From Deltaproteobacteria bacterium (GTDB lineage: Bacteria; Desulfobacterota; JADFXK01), in the NCBI GenBank assembly GCA_015233055.1, contig JADFYN010000007.1, forward strand, positions 574 to 40,461: a stretch of 39,888 bases of DNA, given 5' to 3'. Position numbers and translations under genes: made by a program. The notes under the pieces are model-generated. The model was given only the letters and a program-made list of their open reading frames with translations. It was not told the origin of the DNA and searched no databases. Below are positions 1-9,800 of this stretch, piece by piece; within the stretch, counting starts at the first letter, position 1, and the number at the start of each line of letters is the position of its first letter.

Positions 1-364
1 AACTCGGAGTTTGGCGGCCCAAATAACACATTGAACAAACAGGATAAAAACATTTATGACGGCCGGATGACCCGTGTCGACCTGACTTGATCGGGACCTC
101 TGGCAAAGTTCTCAGTTCGTCCCGCCGTCAGCATTCTGCCCAGTATTTGTCCGCGCAGGAAGTAACCCGAGCATGACATACCCTGGCCCTGGTTGGCGCC
201 AACCGCCTGTTCGGGGGTGCCTACCAAGTCACCATACCGAAAATAACTGATTGTTTTAACAAATAAAAAAAATGGCATGTTTTTTGTACTAGTCATTCTA
301 CCTCCTCGGGTTGTGCTCTGCTCTGATATCTAACCCGTCATAATTGTTTTTAAAGGAGTTCGAG

Positions 365-2761
365 ATGAGAAGTCGCCTTTATCTTGTGAGCACTGTGATG
401 GCTGCCGTCATCATAATCTCAGGATCAGTAACGCCCAACGTTTCCCATGCCTATCGATGGACTTCTAACGGACCATATGGCGGCGACATCAATTCTCTGG
501 TGGTGGAGTCGGCCGGGGTGGTTTATGCCGGAATAACCGGTGGCGTGTTCAAGACGACCAACGGCGGAACCTATTGGACCAACGTCAATTCCGGCCTGAC
601 TAACCTGAATGTTATGTCTTTGGCCTTAGAATCAACCGGGGTGCTCTACGCCGGAACGGAAGACGGGGTATTCAAGACAACCAACGGAGGGACAAAATGG
701 ACTCAAACCGGATTGACCAATATGCCCGTCTATTCATTGGTGGTGGCATCGGCCTGGGTGATCTATGCCGGAACAAACGCCGGGGTGTTTAAAACGATCA
801 ACGGCGGAGTTGATTGGACTCAAGTTAATTCAGGCCTGACAAACACTTTCGTTGGCTGCCTGACAGCCGCGACGGGGGTGGTCTACGCCGGAACGACCGA
901 CGGGATATTCAAGACGAGCAATGGCGGAACTACTTGGAATCAAATAAATTACGGCCTAACAAACGCCGATGTCAAGAATCTTGCAGCGGTGTCGACCGAT
1001 GTGGTTTATGCCGGGACAACCGGCGGCGGGGTATTTAAAACAACCACCGGCGGATCTAGCTGGACTCCCATAAACGACGGGTTGACCCAATTGAGCGTTA
1101 ATTCCTTGACCCGAGAGTCGGCCGATACGATGTATGTCGGGACAAGCGGTGGAGTGTTTAAGACGACCAACGGCGGAACAAAATGGACCCAAACCGCCTT
1201 AACGAACGTGGATGTCAGCGCCGTGGCAGTGGAGGCCATGGGGGTCGTTCATGCCGGGACAACTGGGCGCGGGGTATTTAAAACGGTTAACAGCGGGACT
1301 AGCTGGACTCAAGCCGCCTTGACGAATTCATATATTGAATCCCTGGCCATGGAGTCGGCCAACGTCATCTATGCCGGAACCTTAGACATCGGGGTGTTCA
1401 AGACGGCCGACGGCGGAAACAGTTGGACCCCGGTTAGTTCCGGCCTGTCTAATAAGCCGGTCCAGGCCCTGGCCGTGGAGGCCGCCGGAGTCGTCTATGC
1501 CGGAACCTACGGTGACGGGATATTCAAGACCACCACCGGCGGAACAAAATGGACTAAAATCAATTCCGGCTTAACTTCTACCTGGATCAATACCCTGGCG
1601 GTGGAGGCCACGGGCGTGGTTTATGCCGGAACCTCCAGTGGTGGAATATTCAAGACAACCAATGGCGGAACAAATTGGACTCAAATTAATTCCGGCTTGC
1701 ATGACTCGTCTATTAATTCTTTGGCCGTCGAATCACCTGGGGTAGTCTATGCCGGTACGACCGGACGAGTGTCTAAGACTACCAACGGCGGAGCTAAATG
1801 GAATTTGACCGGGTTGACCAACGCCGATGTCACTTCCCTGGCGCTGGCATCAACCGGCGTACTCTATGCCGGGACAAAAGGCGGCGGGGTGTTCAAGACG
1901 ACCAACGGCGGCGACAACTGGGCTCAAATGAATTCCGGACTGACTAACCCGAATGTCACCTCTCTGGCGGTGGCCGGAACCGATGTCGTTTATGCCGGAA
2001 CAACCGGCGACGGAGTGTTCAAAACGACCGATGGCGGAACCAATTGGACTCAGATCAATTCTGGATTGATCAATATGGATGTCAGGGCTTTGTCTCTGGC
2101 AGCGGCGTCCCCCGATCGAGCCTATGCCGGAACCTATGGCGGCGGAGTATTCGTTGGAGTTGCGGCTACGACGGTGACGAGCGGCATATGGCAGGGGACG
2201 GATAATAAACAAATTTACCTTCAGACTTACAGCACCGGCGGGGCCATGGCCTTGGTCTCACCCGGCGACCGCAGCATTACGAGTTGCTATGCCAACAACC
2301 TGGACAATAATATTTTTGAGGGCGATGATATCCCCACCAACGGGAAAAGCTATCATCTCCAGATCGTCTTCATTTCTCCCACCAAAGCCGATTATACTAT
2401 GACCGCAATAAGCACCGGCCAGGAAAAAACCGATATTTTGACCCTAGCAACCGCAACCGCAGTCAATACAGACATGGATGGCATCTGGCAGGGTGATCCA
2501 GACACGACCAGAAATTTTCATTTTCAGCACTACTCCGGCTCCGGAGCTATTCTACTATCAAGTAATGACGGATTAACCTGCGAAATATTTTATGACCCGG
2601 CACCCACGTCCAGCCTGTTTCAGGGTCAGTCCATCGATCCAAAAGTTAAGGTTTCGGCTGAGTTTGATTTTGAAAGCGCGGCCAAAGGACTGGTGATTCG
2701 CACACCTGCCACCGGGTTAAGCCAGACCTGGAACGTGACCAGGTTCAGCACGGCTAAGTAA
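365..2761 (+). CDS. Secreted Asp-box/BNR-type beta-propeller repeat protein with a C-terminal duplicated GIWQG domain
   Basis: ORF 344..2761; the ATG at 365 is preceded by AAAGGAG. N-terminal signal-peptide-like segment. About 14 copies of a ~40 aa repeat VVYAGTTGGGVFKTTNGGTNWTQINSGLTN..V.SLAVES. Confidence 0.85.
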   Translation: MRSRLYLVSTVMAAVIIISGSVTPNVSHAYRWTSNGPYGGDINSLVVESAGVVYAGITGGVFKTTNGGTYWTNVNSGLTNLNVMSLALESTGVLYAGTEDGVFKTTNGGTKWTQTGLTNMPVYSLVVASAWVIYAGTNAGVFKTINGGVDWTQVNSGLTNTFVGCLTAATGVVYAGTTDGIFKTSNGGTTWNQINYGLTNADVKNLAAVSTDVVYAGTTGGGVFKTTTGGSSWTPINDGLTQLSVNSLTRESADTMYVGTSGGVFKTTNGGTKWTQTALTNVDVSAVAVEAMGVVHAGTTGRGVFKTVNSGTSWTQAALTNSYIESLAMESANVIYAGTLDIGVFKTADGGNSWTPVSSGLSNKPVQALAVEAAGVVYAGTYGDGIFKTTTGGTKWTKINSGLTSTWINTLAVEATGVVYAGTSSGGIFKTTNGGTNWTQINSGLHDSSINSLAVESPGVVYAGTTGRVSKTTNGGAKWNLTGLTNADVTSLALASTGVLYAGTKGGGVFKTTNGGDNWAQMNSGLTNPNVTSLAVAGTDVVYAGTTGDGVFKTTDGGTNWTQINSGLINMDVRALSLAAASPDRAYAGTYGGGVFVGVAATTVTSGIWQGTDNKQIYLQTYSTGGAMALVSPGDRSITSCYANNLDNNIFEGDDIPTNGKSYHLQIVFISPTKADYTMTAISTGQEKTDILTLATATAVNTDMDGIWQGDPDTTRNFHFQHYSGSGAILLSSNDGLTCEIFYDPAPTSSLFQGQSIDPKVKVSAEFDFESAAKGLVIRTPATGLSQTWNVTRFSTAK
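470..2150 (+). repeat. In-frame tandem repeat array (~120 bp unit, ~14 copies) encoding propeller blades
   Basis: Recurring DNA motif GTCTATGCCGGAAC...GTGTTCAAGACGACCAACGGCGGAAC...TGGACTCAA and the recurring peptide YAGT-GGVFKTTNGG-W. Confidence 0.85.
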
Positions 2762-2949
2762 CAAATTCAGAATAGACCGACGCATAACCTGAGCGAAAAC
2801 AACGTCATGATGGCGGTCTCGGCTCACGGAGAGATAAGGAGGTGATTGTGTACCAATGTCATGTTGTCGCAGAAATATGATGGCCATCGCCTGGCCTTTC
2901 AATGTTGGTCAAGAAGGTCCAGCCTAACCAAATCCAAGGAGATAATAAG

Positions 2950-4449
2950 ATGAATCGTCTAAAAACAGTAATTATTCTAACCAGTTTTCTGGCTGCCTTA
3001 TGGGTTGTTCCGGCTATAAGCGAGACTGGCTGGACCGCCATGTCCAGCCCTACATCCAAGATTCTTAGAGGCGTTTGGGGAAATTCAGGAACGGATGTCT
3101 TCGCTGTCGGAGACGACGGGGTGATTCTGCACTATGATGGGTCCGGCTGGGGCATATCATCCCGTGTTCTATATCAATTCGCAGGAGTCTGGGGTACGTC
3201 CGGCACAAATGTCCTGACAGTGGGCACCTTGTTGTCATCTTCCGGCGTGGTCCAGCGTTATGACGGCTCCACCTGGTCTTCAATGACCAGTTGGGGATAC
3301 CCTTTAAGCTGCATTTGGGGCAGTTCGGCAACGGATATCTTTGCCGGAGGCTTCAACACCATCCTGCATTATAATGGATCCAATTGGACAAATATGTACG
3401 ACAGCAGCGCATCCAACGATTACTTCCTCAGCGTTTGGGGCAGTTCCGGCAGCGATGTTTTTGCCGCAGGGGCTCGCTCTATCCAACACTACAATGGTGC
3501 CGCCTGGACGGCAATGTCCATCCCCACCTCAACTACTCTCCGTGGCCTTTGGGGTAGTTCCGGGACTAATGTCTTTGCCGTAGGGGATATCGGCACAATT
3601 ATCCGCTATGACGGGACTAACTGGTCGGCACTTCCCGGAAACGACGGCGTCTGGCGCAGCGGCAACGGACCGGTCGTCTATTATCAGACATATACCAACA
3701 ACAGCGCCATGTGTATCGTTTCATCCGACGGAAAGAATATTATCGCCGCGTATGCTGCTAAAATTGAAAACGGTATTTTTGACGGGGTAGATATCGGTAA
3801 CGGCGGTAAGAAATACCGCGTCAAGATCGGGTTCACCTCCCCTTCCCAGGCCGGTTACACCTTGACCGACCTGACGACCGGAATAGCTCAATCCTACGCT
3901 CTAACCAGGGATCCGGCCGAGATAGCTCAACCCCTGGCGGATGAAGACGGTATCTGGAGAAGTTCTCCCGATGACGGCCAAAGATTCTACCTGCAGGTTT
4001 ACAAAAACGGCGGCGGTCTACTACTTCGCAGCAACGACGCCCTAACTGGTGAGGTCTTCTGGGATCCCGCTCCGACCGCCACCAAGTTCCAGGGACAGGA
4101 CATCTACTCCCCGCATCAAGCCTCGGTTGTGTTCACTATGGCTTACGGCATCACCGGCCAGGTTGTCAGAACCCCGGTGTCAGGATCACCTCAAATCTGG
4201 GCGGCGACCAGTTTCAGCCGGGCCATACCCGGTCTTACGGCGAGTAGCCTCACGGGAATTTGGGGTAGCTCCGGCACCGACATCTTTGCCGTGGGTACCA
4301 GCGGCACAATTTTGCATTATGACGGCAAACTTTGGACCGCCATGACGAGCAACGCGACCAAAACACTCAACGCCGTTTGGGGTAGTTCAAACTCGGATGT
4401 CTTTGCCGTGGGGGAAGACGGGACTATCATGCATTACACATCGAAGTAA
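2950..4449 (+). CDS. Secreted propeller-like repeat protein (GVWGSSGTDVFAVGDDGTILHYDG repeats) with the same duplicated domain inserted between blades
   Basis: ORF 2902..4449; the ATG at 2950 (MNRLKTVIILTSFLAALWVVPAIS) is preceded by AAGGAGATAATAAG. Repeats lie both before and after the ~195 aa inserted domain pair. Confidence 0.82.
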   Translation: MNRLKTVIILTSFLAALWVVPAISETGWTAMSSPTSKILRGVWGNSGTDVFAVGDDGVILHYDGSGWGISSRVLYQFAGVWGTSGTNVLTVGTLLSSSGVVQRYDGSTWSSMTSWGYPLSCIWGSSATDIFAGGFNTILHYNGSNWTNMYDSSASNDYFLSVWGSSGSDVFAAGARSIQHYNGAAWTAMSIPTSTTLRGLWGSSGTNVFAVGDIGTIIRYDGTNWSALPGNDGVWRSGNGPVVYYQTYTNNSAMCIVSSDGKNIIAAYAAKIENGIFDGVDIGNGGKKYRVKIGFTSPSQAGYTLTDLTTGIAQSYALTRDPAEIAQPLADEDGIWRSSPDDGQRFYLQVYKNGGGLLLRSNDALTGEVFWDPAPTATKFQGQDIYSPHQASVVFTMAYGITGQVVRTPVSGSPQIWAATSFSRAIPGLTASSLTGIWGSSGTDIFAVGTSGTILHYDGKLWTAMTSNATKTLNAVWGSSNSDVFAVGEDGTIMHYTSK

Positions 4450-4491
4450 CGAGACAAAAGACGCATCGAACCAGAATGACTTACTAACCAT

Positions 4492-4674
4492 AACCTGAGT
4501 TCGACGAGTATGCTGAGTGATTATGATCAAGGCCATGATTCAATCCGCAGATTGAACCGATTTGCGCAGATCAGGACCAAAATAGGTCTTTGGGTCTTTT
4601 CCATCTGCGTTACTCTGCGAAATCTGCGGATATATTTCTGGTACTTAATTAAAGAAACTCGTCGAACTCAGGTT
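4492..4674. mobile_element. MITE-like element (183 bp) with 18-bp perfect terminal inverted repeats and flanking AACCAT direct repeats
   Basis: AACCTGAGTTCGACGAGT (4492-4509) and ACTCGTCGAACTCAGGTT (4657-4674) are exact reverse complements. AACCAT occurs at 4486-4491 and 4675-4680. No convincing internal CDS. Confidence 0.65.
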
Positions 4675-4770
4675 AACCATATGATCCACAAACACCAAAG
4701 GGGCCGATTTTGACCCCTCTGGTGCGTTATATTCAATTTATTCAATTCCGAGCCGGCTTATGCCAATATC

Positions 4771-6192
4771 TTACCAGCCGCGCATCAGGTAATCGTGAAT
4801 CGAGTTAGCGGCCAGGCGGCCGGCCCCCATGGCCAGGATGACGGTGGCGGAACCGGTCACAATGTCGCCGCCGGCCCAAACCCCTTTCAGGGCCGTTTTC
4901 CCGGTCTTGGGATCAGCATCGATATAGCCCCATTTATTCAGGGCGATGCCCGGCGTGGATGAGGTCAGCAGCGGATTTGGTCCGGCGCCTACCGCGATCA
5001 CGGCCAGGTCACAATCAAGAATGAATTCGGATCCCTTAATTATGACAGGGCGCCGCCGGCCGGAAGCATCGGGCTCACCGAGTTCCATCCGTTGACATTC
5101 CATGGCGGTCACCCGGCCCTTGTCGTCGGCAATGAACTTGGTCGGAGCCGTCAGGAACTGGAATTTCACTCCTTCTTCTTCGGCGTGATGAACTTCGGCG
5201 GCCCGGGCCGGCATCTCATCTCGCGAGCGGCGGTAAACGATGTGAACCTGATCCGCGCCCAAACGTAGGGCCGTCCGGGCCGAATCCATGGCCACATTGC
5301 CGCCGCCCAGGACAACCACCTGCTTGCCGATGACCACGGGGGTGTCATATTTGGGGAAGAGATAAGCCTTCATCAGGTTTGATCGGGTCAGGTACTCATT
5401 GGCTGAATAGACGCCAATGTAATTTTCGCCGGGAATACCTAAGAACTTAGGCAACCCTGCACCCACGGCCACAAAGATGGCGTCAAACCCCTCCTCGAAC
5501 AATTCATCGACGGTGATGCTCCGGCCCACCACGGTATTGCATTCCAGTTTGACTCCCAGCCTTTCCAGGAAATTGACCTCAGAAAAAACGATCTCTTTGG
5601 GCAGCCGGAATTCGGGAATACCGTAAACCAGGACGCCTCCCGGTCTGTGGAAGGCTTCGAACATGGTCACCTCATGACCGCGTAAAATCAAGTCTCCGGC
5701 CACCGTTAAGCTGGCCGGGCCGGCGCCGACTACTGCTACCTTCTTGCCGGTCGGGGGCGCTTTTGGCGGCAACTCCGCAGTCCCACCCTTACGCGCCCAG
5801 TCAGCCGCAAACCGCTCCAGATTGCCGATAGCGACCGGTGCGTCCTTCTTACCCAAGACGCAGGACCCCTCACATTGAGCTTCTTGGGGACAGACCCGAC
5901 CGCAGACGGCCGGCAGGCTGTTTCTTTGCCAAATCTGGCGAATGCCTCCGAGGAAATCACCCTCCGCCATACATTTAATAAATTCCGGAATCTGAACATT
6001 GACCGGACATCCTTCGACACAAGAAGGCTTTTTGCATTGCAGACAACGAGACGCCTCCAATACAGCCGATTCCGCCGACAGCCCCAAAGGGACCTCTTCA
6101 AAATTTCTAGCCCTGACCTGCGGCTCTTGTTCCGGCATCGCTTGTCTGGGGACTTTATCTTTTTTAGGTTTATCTACTGGTTTGTCTGACAT
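4771..6192 (-). CDS. nfnB: NADPH-dependent glutamate synthase small-chain-like / NfnB (NfnL) large subunit of NADH-dependent ferredoxin:NADP+ oxidoreductase
   Basis: 473 aa. N-terminal Cys motifs (CLQCKKPSCVEGCPV, CGRVCPQEAQCEGSC), FAD and NAD(P) Rossmann motifs (VAVVGAGPASL, VVVLGGGNVAMDSARTALR). Adjacent to the nfnA-like gene. Confidence 0.88.
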   Translation of the reverse strand: MSDKPVDKPKKDKVPRQAMPEQEPQVRARNFEEVPLGLSAESAVLEASRCLQCKKPSCVEGCPVNVQIPEFIKCMAEGDFLGGIRQIWQRNSLPAVCGRVCPQEAQCEGSCVLGKKDAPVAIGNLERFAADWARKGGTAELPPKAPPTGKKVAVVGAGPASLTVAGDLILRGHEVTMFEAFHRPGGVLVYGIPEFRLPKEIVFSEVNFLERLGVKLECNTVVGRSITVDELFEEGFDAIFVAVGAGLPKFLGIPGENYIGVYSANEYLTRSNLMKAYLFPKYDTPVVIGKQVVVLGGGNVAMDSARTALRLGADQVHIVYRRSRDEMPARAAEVHHAEEEGVKFQFLTAPTKFIADDKGRVTAMECQRMELGEPDASGRRRPVIIKGSEFILDCDLAVIAVGAGPNPLLTSSTPGIALNKWGYIDADPKTGKTALKGVWAGGDIVTGSATVILAMGAGRLAANSIHDYLMRGW

Positions 6193-6354
6193 CTTATTCT
6201 TTCCTCCATCACGGTTGCGTCCTTAAGCGCGTATATTCATCAACGTCCGGCACCCGGAGGCAACTTGACCATGGGCCAATCCGCCCCCCTTAGGTGTTCT
6301 CCGATTGGTTCTAAGCCGTTCTCCGGCTTTATCCAGAGAGAATAGACGGAAACT

Positions 6355-7200
6355 TCATCGGGTTCGGCAGGCGCATTCTTCCTTATACCGGGCCCAGGAT
6401 TTGGCCTCGTCTTCCCGATAGGCAGCCAACCGTTGGGTCAATTCGTCAAAATCGACCGTATGGCCGTCAAATTCCGGGCCGTCTACACAGGCAAACTGAG
6501 TCTTGCCGCCTACGGTGACCCGGCAACACCCACACATCCCGGTTCCGTCGACCATGATGGGATTGAGACTGACCATAGTCTTCACGCCGTACTCTTTGGT
6601 CAGCTTGGTTAGGAATTTCATCATCGGAACCGGTCCGATCCCAACGACCAGGTCGACTTTTTCAGGACCGGTCAAGTATCCTTTGAGAACGTCGGTCACG
6701 AAGCCGTGATGTCCGTATGAGCCGTCATCGGTACAGACCTTGAGGACATGGGATGCGGCCCTCATCTTGTCTTCCAAAATCAGGAGGTCTTTATTCCGGG
6801 CCCCGATAATGGCGATGACCTCATTGCCCGCTTCTTTCATGCCTCGGGTGATGGGATGCAGCACAGCCACGCCGGTCCCGCCGCCGACACAGGCAACCCG
6901 GCCGACTTTTTCAAGGTGGGTGGCTTTGCCCAAGGGTCCGATGACGTCCTGGTAAGACGCACCAACAGGCATATCGGCGAACATATGAGTCGATTTGCCG
7001 ACAACTTGATAAATGATAGTGATGGTGCCTCGTTTAGGATCGGAGTCGGCCATGGTCAAGGGAACGCGTTCTCCGGTTTCGTTGGCTTTAAGGATAACGA
7101 ACTGGCCCGGTTTGGCCTTCCCGGCAATCCGGGGGGCGCTGATTTCGTTAAGAACGACCGTCCCTTGAGCCAGGACCTCCTTATTCAAGATTTCATACAT
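6355..7200 (-). CDS. nfnA: Sulfide dehydrogenase/dihydroorotate dehydrogenase electron-transfer-subunit-like NfnA (NfnS)
   Basis: ORF 6355..7257; internal start MYEILNKEVLAQG at 7200 preceded by GGAGGTTGTT. C-terminal CGCCRVTVGGKTQFACVDGPEFDGHTVDFDEL [2Fe-2S] motif. Confidence 0.88.
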   Translation of the reverse strand: MYEILNKEVLAQGTVVLNEISAPRIAGKAKPGQFVILKANETGERVPLTMADSDPKRGTITIIYQVVGKSTHMFADMPVGASYQDVIGPLGKATHLEKVGRVACVGGGTGVAVLHPITRGMKEAGNEVIAIIGARNKDLLILEDKMRAASHVLKVCTDDGSYGHHGFVTDVLKGYLTGPEKVDLVVGIGPVPMMKFLTKLTKEYGVKTMVSLNPIMVDGTGMCGCCRVTVGGKTQFACVDGPEFDGHTVDFDELTQRLAAYREDEAKSWARYKEECACRTR

Positions 7201-7247
7201 AACAACCTCCATTGGACGTGGGTTAGTCGGAACCGAAAAACGAGGAG

Positions 7248-7277
7248 AATTTAGCATAATTCCTTTTTCCCTGTCAA
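7248..7277 (-). promoter_or_regulatory. Candidate sigma70-type promoter for nfnAB
   Basis: Minus strand TTGACA (7277-7272), N18, TAAATT (7253-7248). Confidence 0.45.
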
Positions 7278-7292
7278 AAGAAAATATTTATC

Positions 7293-7321
7293 TTGACTGG
7301 GAATTCAAAGTTTGCTATGGG
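7293..7321 (+). promoter_or_regulatory. Candidate sigma70-type promoter for fhs
   Basis: TTGACT-N17-TATGGG upstream of the fhs leader. Confidence 0.35.
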
Positions 7322-7487
7322 GGAGTCTTAATTATGTAGTCATTCTATAATATTCTCACCTATCCCGATATGATTAATATTTGCGGGACCGATAAAAGAA
7401 AATCCCAAACCTTGTTCTCATTAACCCCTTAGGGGTTATCCACTAAAAGGTGTTCAGTGATCGACCGTTAACTCCCGCCAATTCGGA

Positions 7488-7530
7488 TGCTTGTGCCATA
7501 TTCCCTTCCGGGCGTTGAATGGCACAAGCA
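7488..7530 (+). promoter_or_regulatory. Strong stem-loop in the fhs 5' leader
   Basis: TGCTTGTGCCAT (7488-7499) / ATGGCACAAGCA (7519-7530): 12-bp perfect stem with a 19-nt loop. Confidence 0.6.
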
Positions 7531-7615
7531 GATTCGTGCCGGGTGCCATTTCTTTTCGGGCGGCCGACCCTGGATGCTGATTGCCCAAAAAAATATTTTT
7601 AAGGAGGATTATTTA

Positions 7616-9379
7616 ATGGCTCTTGATCCAACCAAACATGCTGATTGGGAAATCGCAGAAGACGCAGAAAAGTCAATGAAGAAGGTCTATCAACTGGCTG
7701 AAGAGCTGGGCCTGACCCAAGACGAACTTATTCCTCACGGCCACTATGTAGCCAAAGTGGATTTTGCTAAGGTTCTGGATCGGTTGAAGGACAAACCAGA
7801 TGCCAAATACATCGACGTGACGGCTATCACCCCCACCCCCCTGGGCGAAGGCAAAAGCACCTCCTCCATGGGCTTGATCGAAGGCATGGGCAAAAGAGGC
7901 CTGAAGGTCATCGGCGCCATCCGGCAACCATCGGGCGGCCCCACCATGAACATTAAAGGATCTGCGGCAGGCGGCGGTTTGGCCCAATGCGTTCCTCTGA
8001 CCCCCTTCTCTTTAGGCCTGACCGGCGACATCAACGCCATCATGAATGCGCACAACCTGGGCATGGTCGCCATGACCTCCCGGATGCAACACGAATTCAA
8101 TTACAATGACGCCCAGATGGCCAAACGCGGTTTGCGTCGCCTGGATATGGATCCCCGCAACGTGGAAATGGGCTGGATCATCGACTTCTGCGCCCAATCC
8201 TTAAGAAACATCATCATCGGTCTCGGCGGCAAGATGGACGGCCTCATGATGCAGTCTAAGTTCGGCATCGCCGTTTCCTCCGAGATTATGGCTATCCTGG
8301 CCGTGTCCACCAGCTTGAAAGACATGCGGGAAAGAATGGGCAAGATCGTCGTCGCCTACTCCAAGGCGGGCGACCCGGTCACCACTTCCGATCTCGACGT
8401 AGCCGGCGCCATGACTGCCTGGATGGTCGAGGCTCTGAACCCCAACCTGCTGCAAACCATCGAAGGACAGCCGGTATTCGTCCACGCCGGTCCTTTCGCC
8501 AATATCGCCATTGGTCAGTCCTCCATCGTCGCCGACAGAGTCGCCTTGAAACTGGCTGACTATCATGTCACCGAAAGCGGCTTCGGCGCCGACATCGGCT
8601 TTGAGAAGTTCTGGAACTTGAAGTGCCGTTATTCCGGCTTGAAGCCCCACTGCGCCGTGATCGTGGCCACCATCCGCGCCCTGAAGTGCCATGGCGGCGG
8701 GCCCAGAGTCGTCCCCGGCCAACCCATGGATCCGGCCTACAAAGAAGAAAACGTCGGCTTGGTCGATAAAGGCTGCGCCAACCTGGTTCACCACATCAAC
8801 ACCGTCCGTAAAGCCGGCATCAACCCGGTGGTCTGCATCAACGCCTTCTACACGGATACCAAAGACGAAATCGCTGTGGTTAAGAAACACGCTGAAGCCG
8901 CCGGCGCCCGCGTGGCCGTGTCCAAACACTGGGAAAAAGGTGGCGACGGCGCCCTGGAATTTGCCGACGCGGTTGTTGACGCCTGTAACGACAAGACCGA
9001 TTTCAAGTTCCTGTACGACCTGTCCATGCCCTTAAGAGACCGCATCGCCTTGATCTGTAAAGAAGTTTACGGTGGCGAAGGCGTGGAATACTCCCCCGAG
9101 GCTTTGGCTAAGGCCCAAAAAATTGAGAAGGACCCCGTCTTGTCTCAACTGGGCACCTGCATGGTCAAGACCCACCTGAGCCTGTCTGCTGACCCGACGA
9201 TCAAAGGCGTGCCGAAGGGCTTTAAGCTGTTCGTCCGTGACATCCTGACCTACGGTGGAGCCGGCTTTGTCGTGCCCGTCGCCGGAGCCATCAGCCTGAT
9301 GCCCGGAACCGCTTCCGACCCGGCCTATCGCCGCATCGATGTCGACGTGGAAACAGGAAAAGTCAAGGGCGTGTTCTAA
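7616..9379 (+). CDS. fhs: Formate--tetrahydrofolate ligase
   Basis: ORF 7487..9379; the ATG at 7616 ([18 protein letters not shown]) is preceded by AAGGAGGATT. Contains [20 protein letters not shown] and [19 protein letters not shown]. Confidence 0.97.
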   Translation: MALDPTKHADWEIAEDAEKSMKKVYQLAEELGLTQDELIPHGHYVAKVDFAKVLDRLKDKPDAKYIDVTAITPTPLGEGKSTSSMGLIEGMGKRGLKVIGAIRQPSGGPTMNIKGSAAGGGLAQCVPLTPFSLGLTGDINAIMNAHNLGMVAMTSRMQHEFNYNDAQMAKRGLRRLDMDPRNVEMGWIIDFCAQSLRNIIIGLGGKMDGLMMQSKFGIAVSSEIMAILAVSTSLKDMRERMGKIVVAYSKAGDPVTTSDLDVAGAMTAWMVEALNPNLLQTIEGQPVFVHAGPFANIAIGQSSIVADRVALKLADYHVTESGFGADIGFEKFWNLKCRYSGLKPHCAVIVATIRALKCHGGGPRVVPGQPMDPAYKEENVGLVDKGCANLVHHINTVRKAGINPVVCINAFYTDTKDEIAVVKKHAEAAGARVAVSKHWEKGGDGALEFADAVVDACNDKTDFKFLYDLSMPLRDRIALICKEVYGGEGVEYSPEALAKAQKIEKDPVLSQLGTCMVKTHLSLSADPTIKGVPKGFKLFVRDILTYGGAGFVVPVAGAISLMPGTASDPAYRRIDVDVETGKVKGVF

Positions 9380-9412
9380 CATCCGCTCCAGACAATAAAT
9401 AGCTAAAACATT

Positions 9413-9444
9413 TCAGGGGGCCTTCGGGTCCCCTGATTTTTTTT
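9413..9444 (+). terminator. Rho-independent terminator of fhs
   Basis: TCAGGGGGCC-TTCG-GGTCCCCTGA followed by T8. Confidence 0.85.
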
Positions 9445-9559
9445 GGGAGGTATCACAACGGAAGTTCAGACCACGGGCTTGGGTTGAGTATAAACGACGA
9501 AGGGGAATTTGGGGAGTGTCCGGAGATGTGATGTTTCGACAACCGGTGAGATCAAGTGG

Positions 9560-9683
9560 GGAAATAAATGAAGCCGGGTCTGGGGGGGGACCCGGCTTGC
9601 AGAAAGGAGGAAAGATGATCTTAACTTAATGGAGGTTTATTAATTTTATTATAACCCGCTTAGGGATTTTTTGTTGCCTTGCC
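9560..9683 (-). ncRNA. Putative sigma54-dependent small RNA 'B' (paralog of sRNA A)
   Basis: Starts at the predicted +1 of a sigma54 promoter with GGCAAG; contains AUCUUUCCUCCUUUCUG (anti-SD). Ends in AAGCCGGGUCCCCCCCCAGACCCGGCUU hairpin (9571-9598) followed by a U-rich CAUUUAUUU tail. Confidence 0.65.
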
Positions 9684-9693
9684 TTTTTTAATA

Positions 9694-9709
9694 TGCAATT
9701 TACTTGCCA
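9694..9709 (-). promoter_or_regulatory. Sigma54 promoter (-24/-12) of sRNA B
   Basis: Minus-strand TGGCAAGTAAATTGCA versus consensus TGGCACGNNNNTTGCW: single deviation (C6->A). Confidence 0.78.
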
Positions 9710-9800
9710 GCTAGCCCATCAAATCCTGCCGTCAACCATTTTATCCGCACAAAGGCTTCGATCGGTGCCTGGAGTCCAGGGATTTGAGGCCCGTTTATTC

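Noticed and set aside
54-296. 80-aa minus-strand ORF at the window start
   Set aside because: No recognisable motif and no clear SD; looks like an intergenic chance ORF.
956-2212. Antisense ORFs inside the propeller gene (956-1192, 1006-1239, 1850-2212) and many similar antisense ORFs elsewhere
   Set aside because: Arise from the reverse frames of GC-rich coding repeats; no independent coding signal.
8201-8929. 242-aa antisense ORF within fhs
   Set aside because: Overlaps a highly conserved gene; Gly/Asp/His-rich composition typical of an antisense frame.
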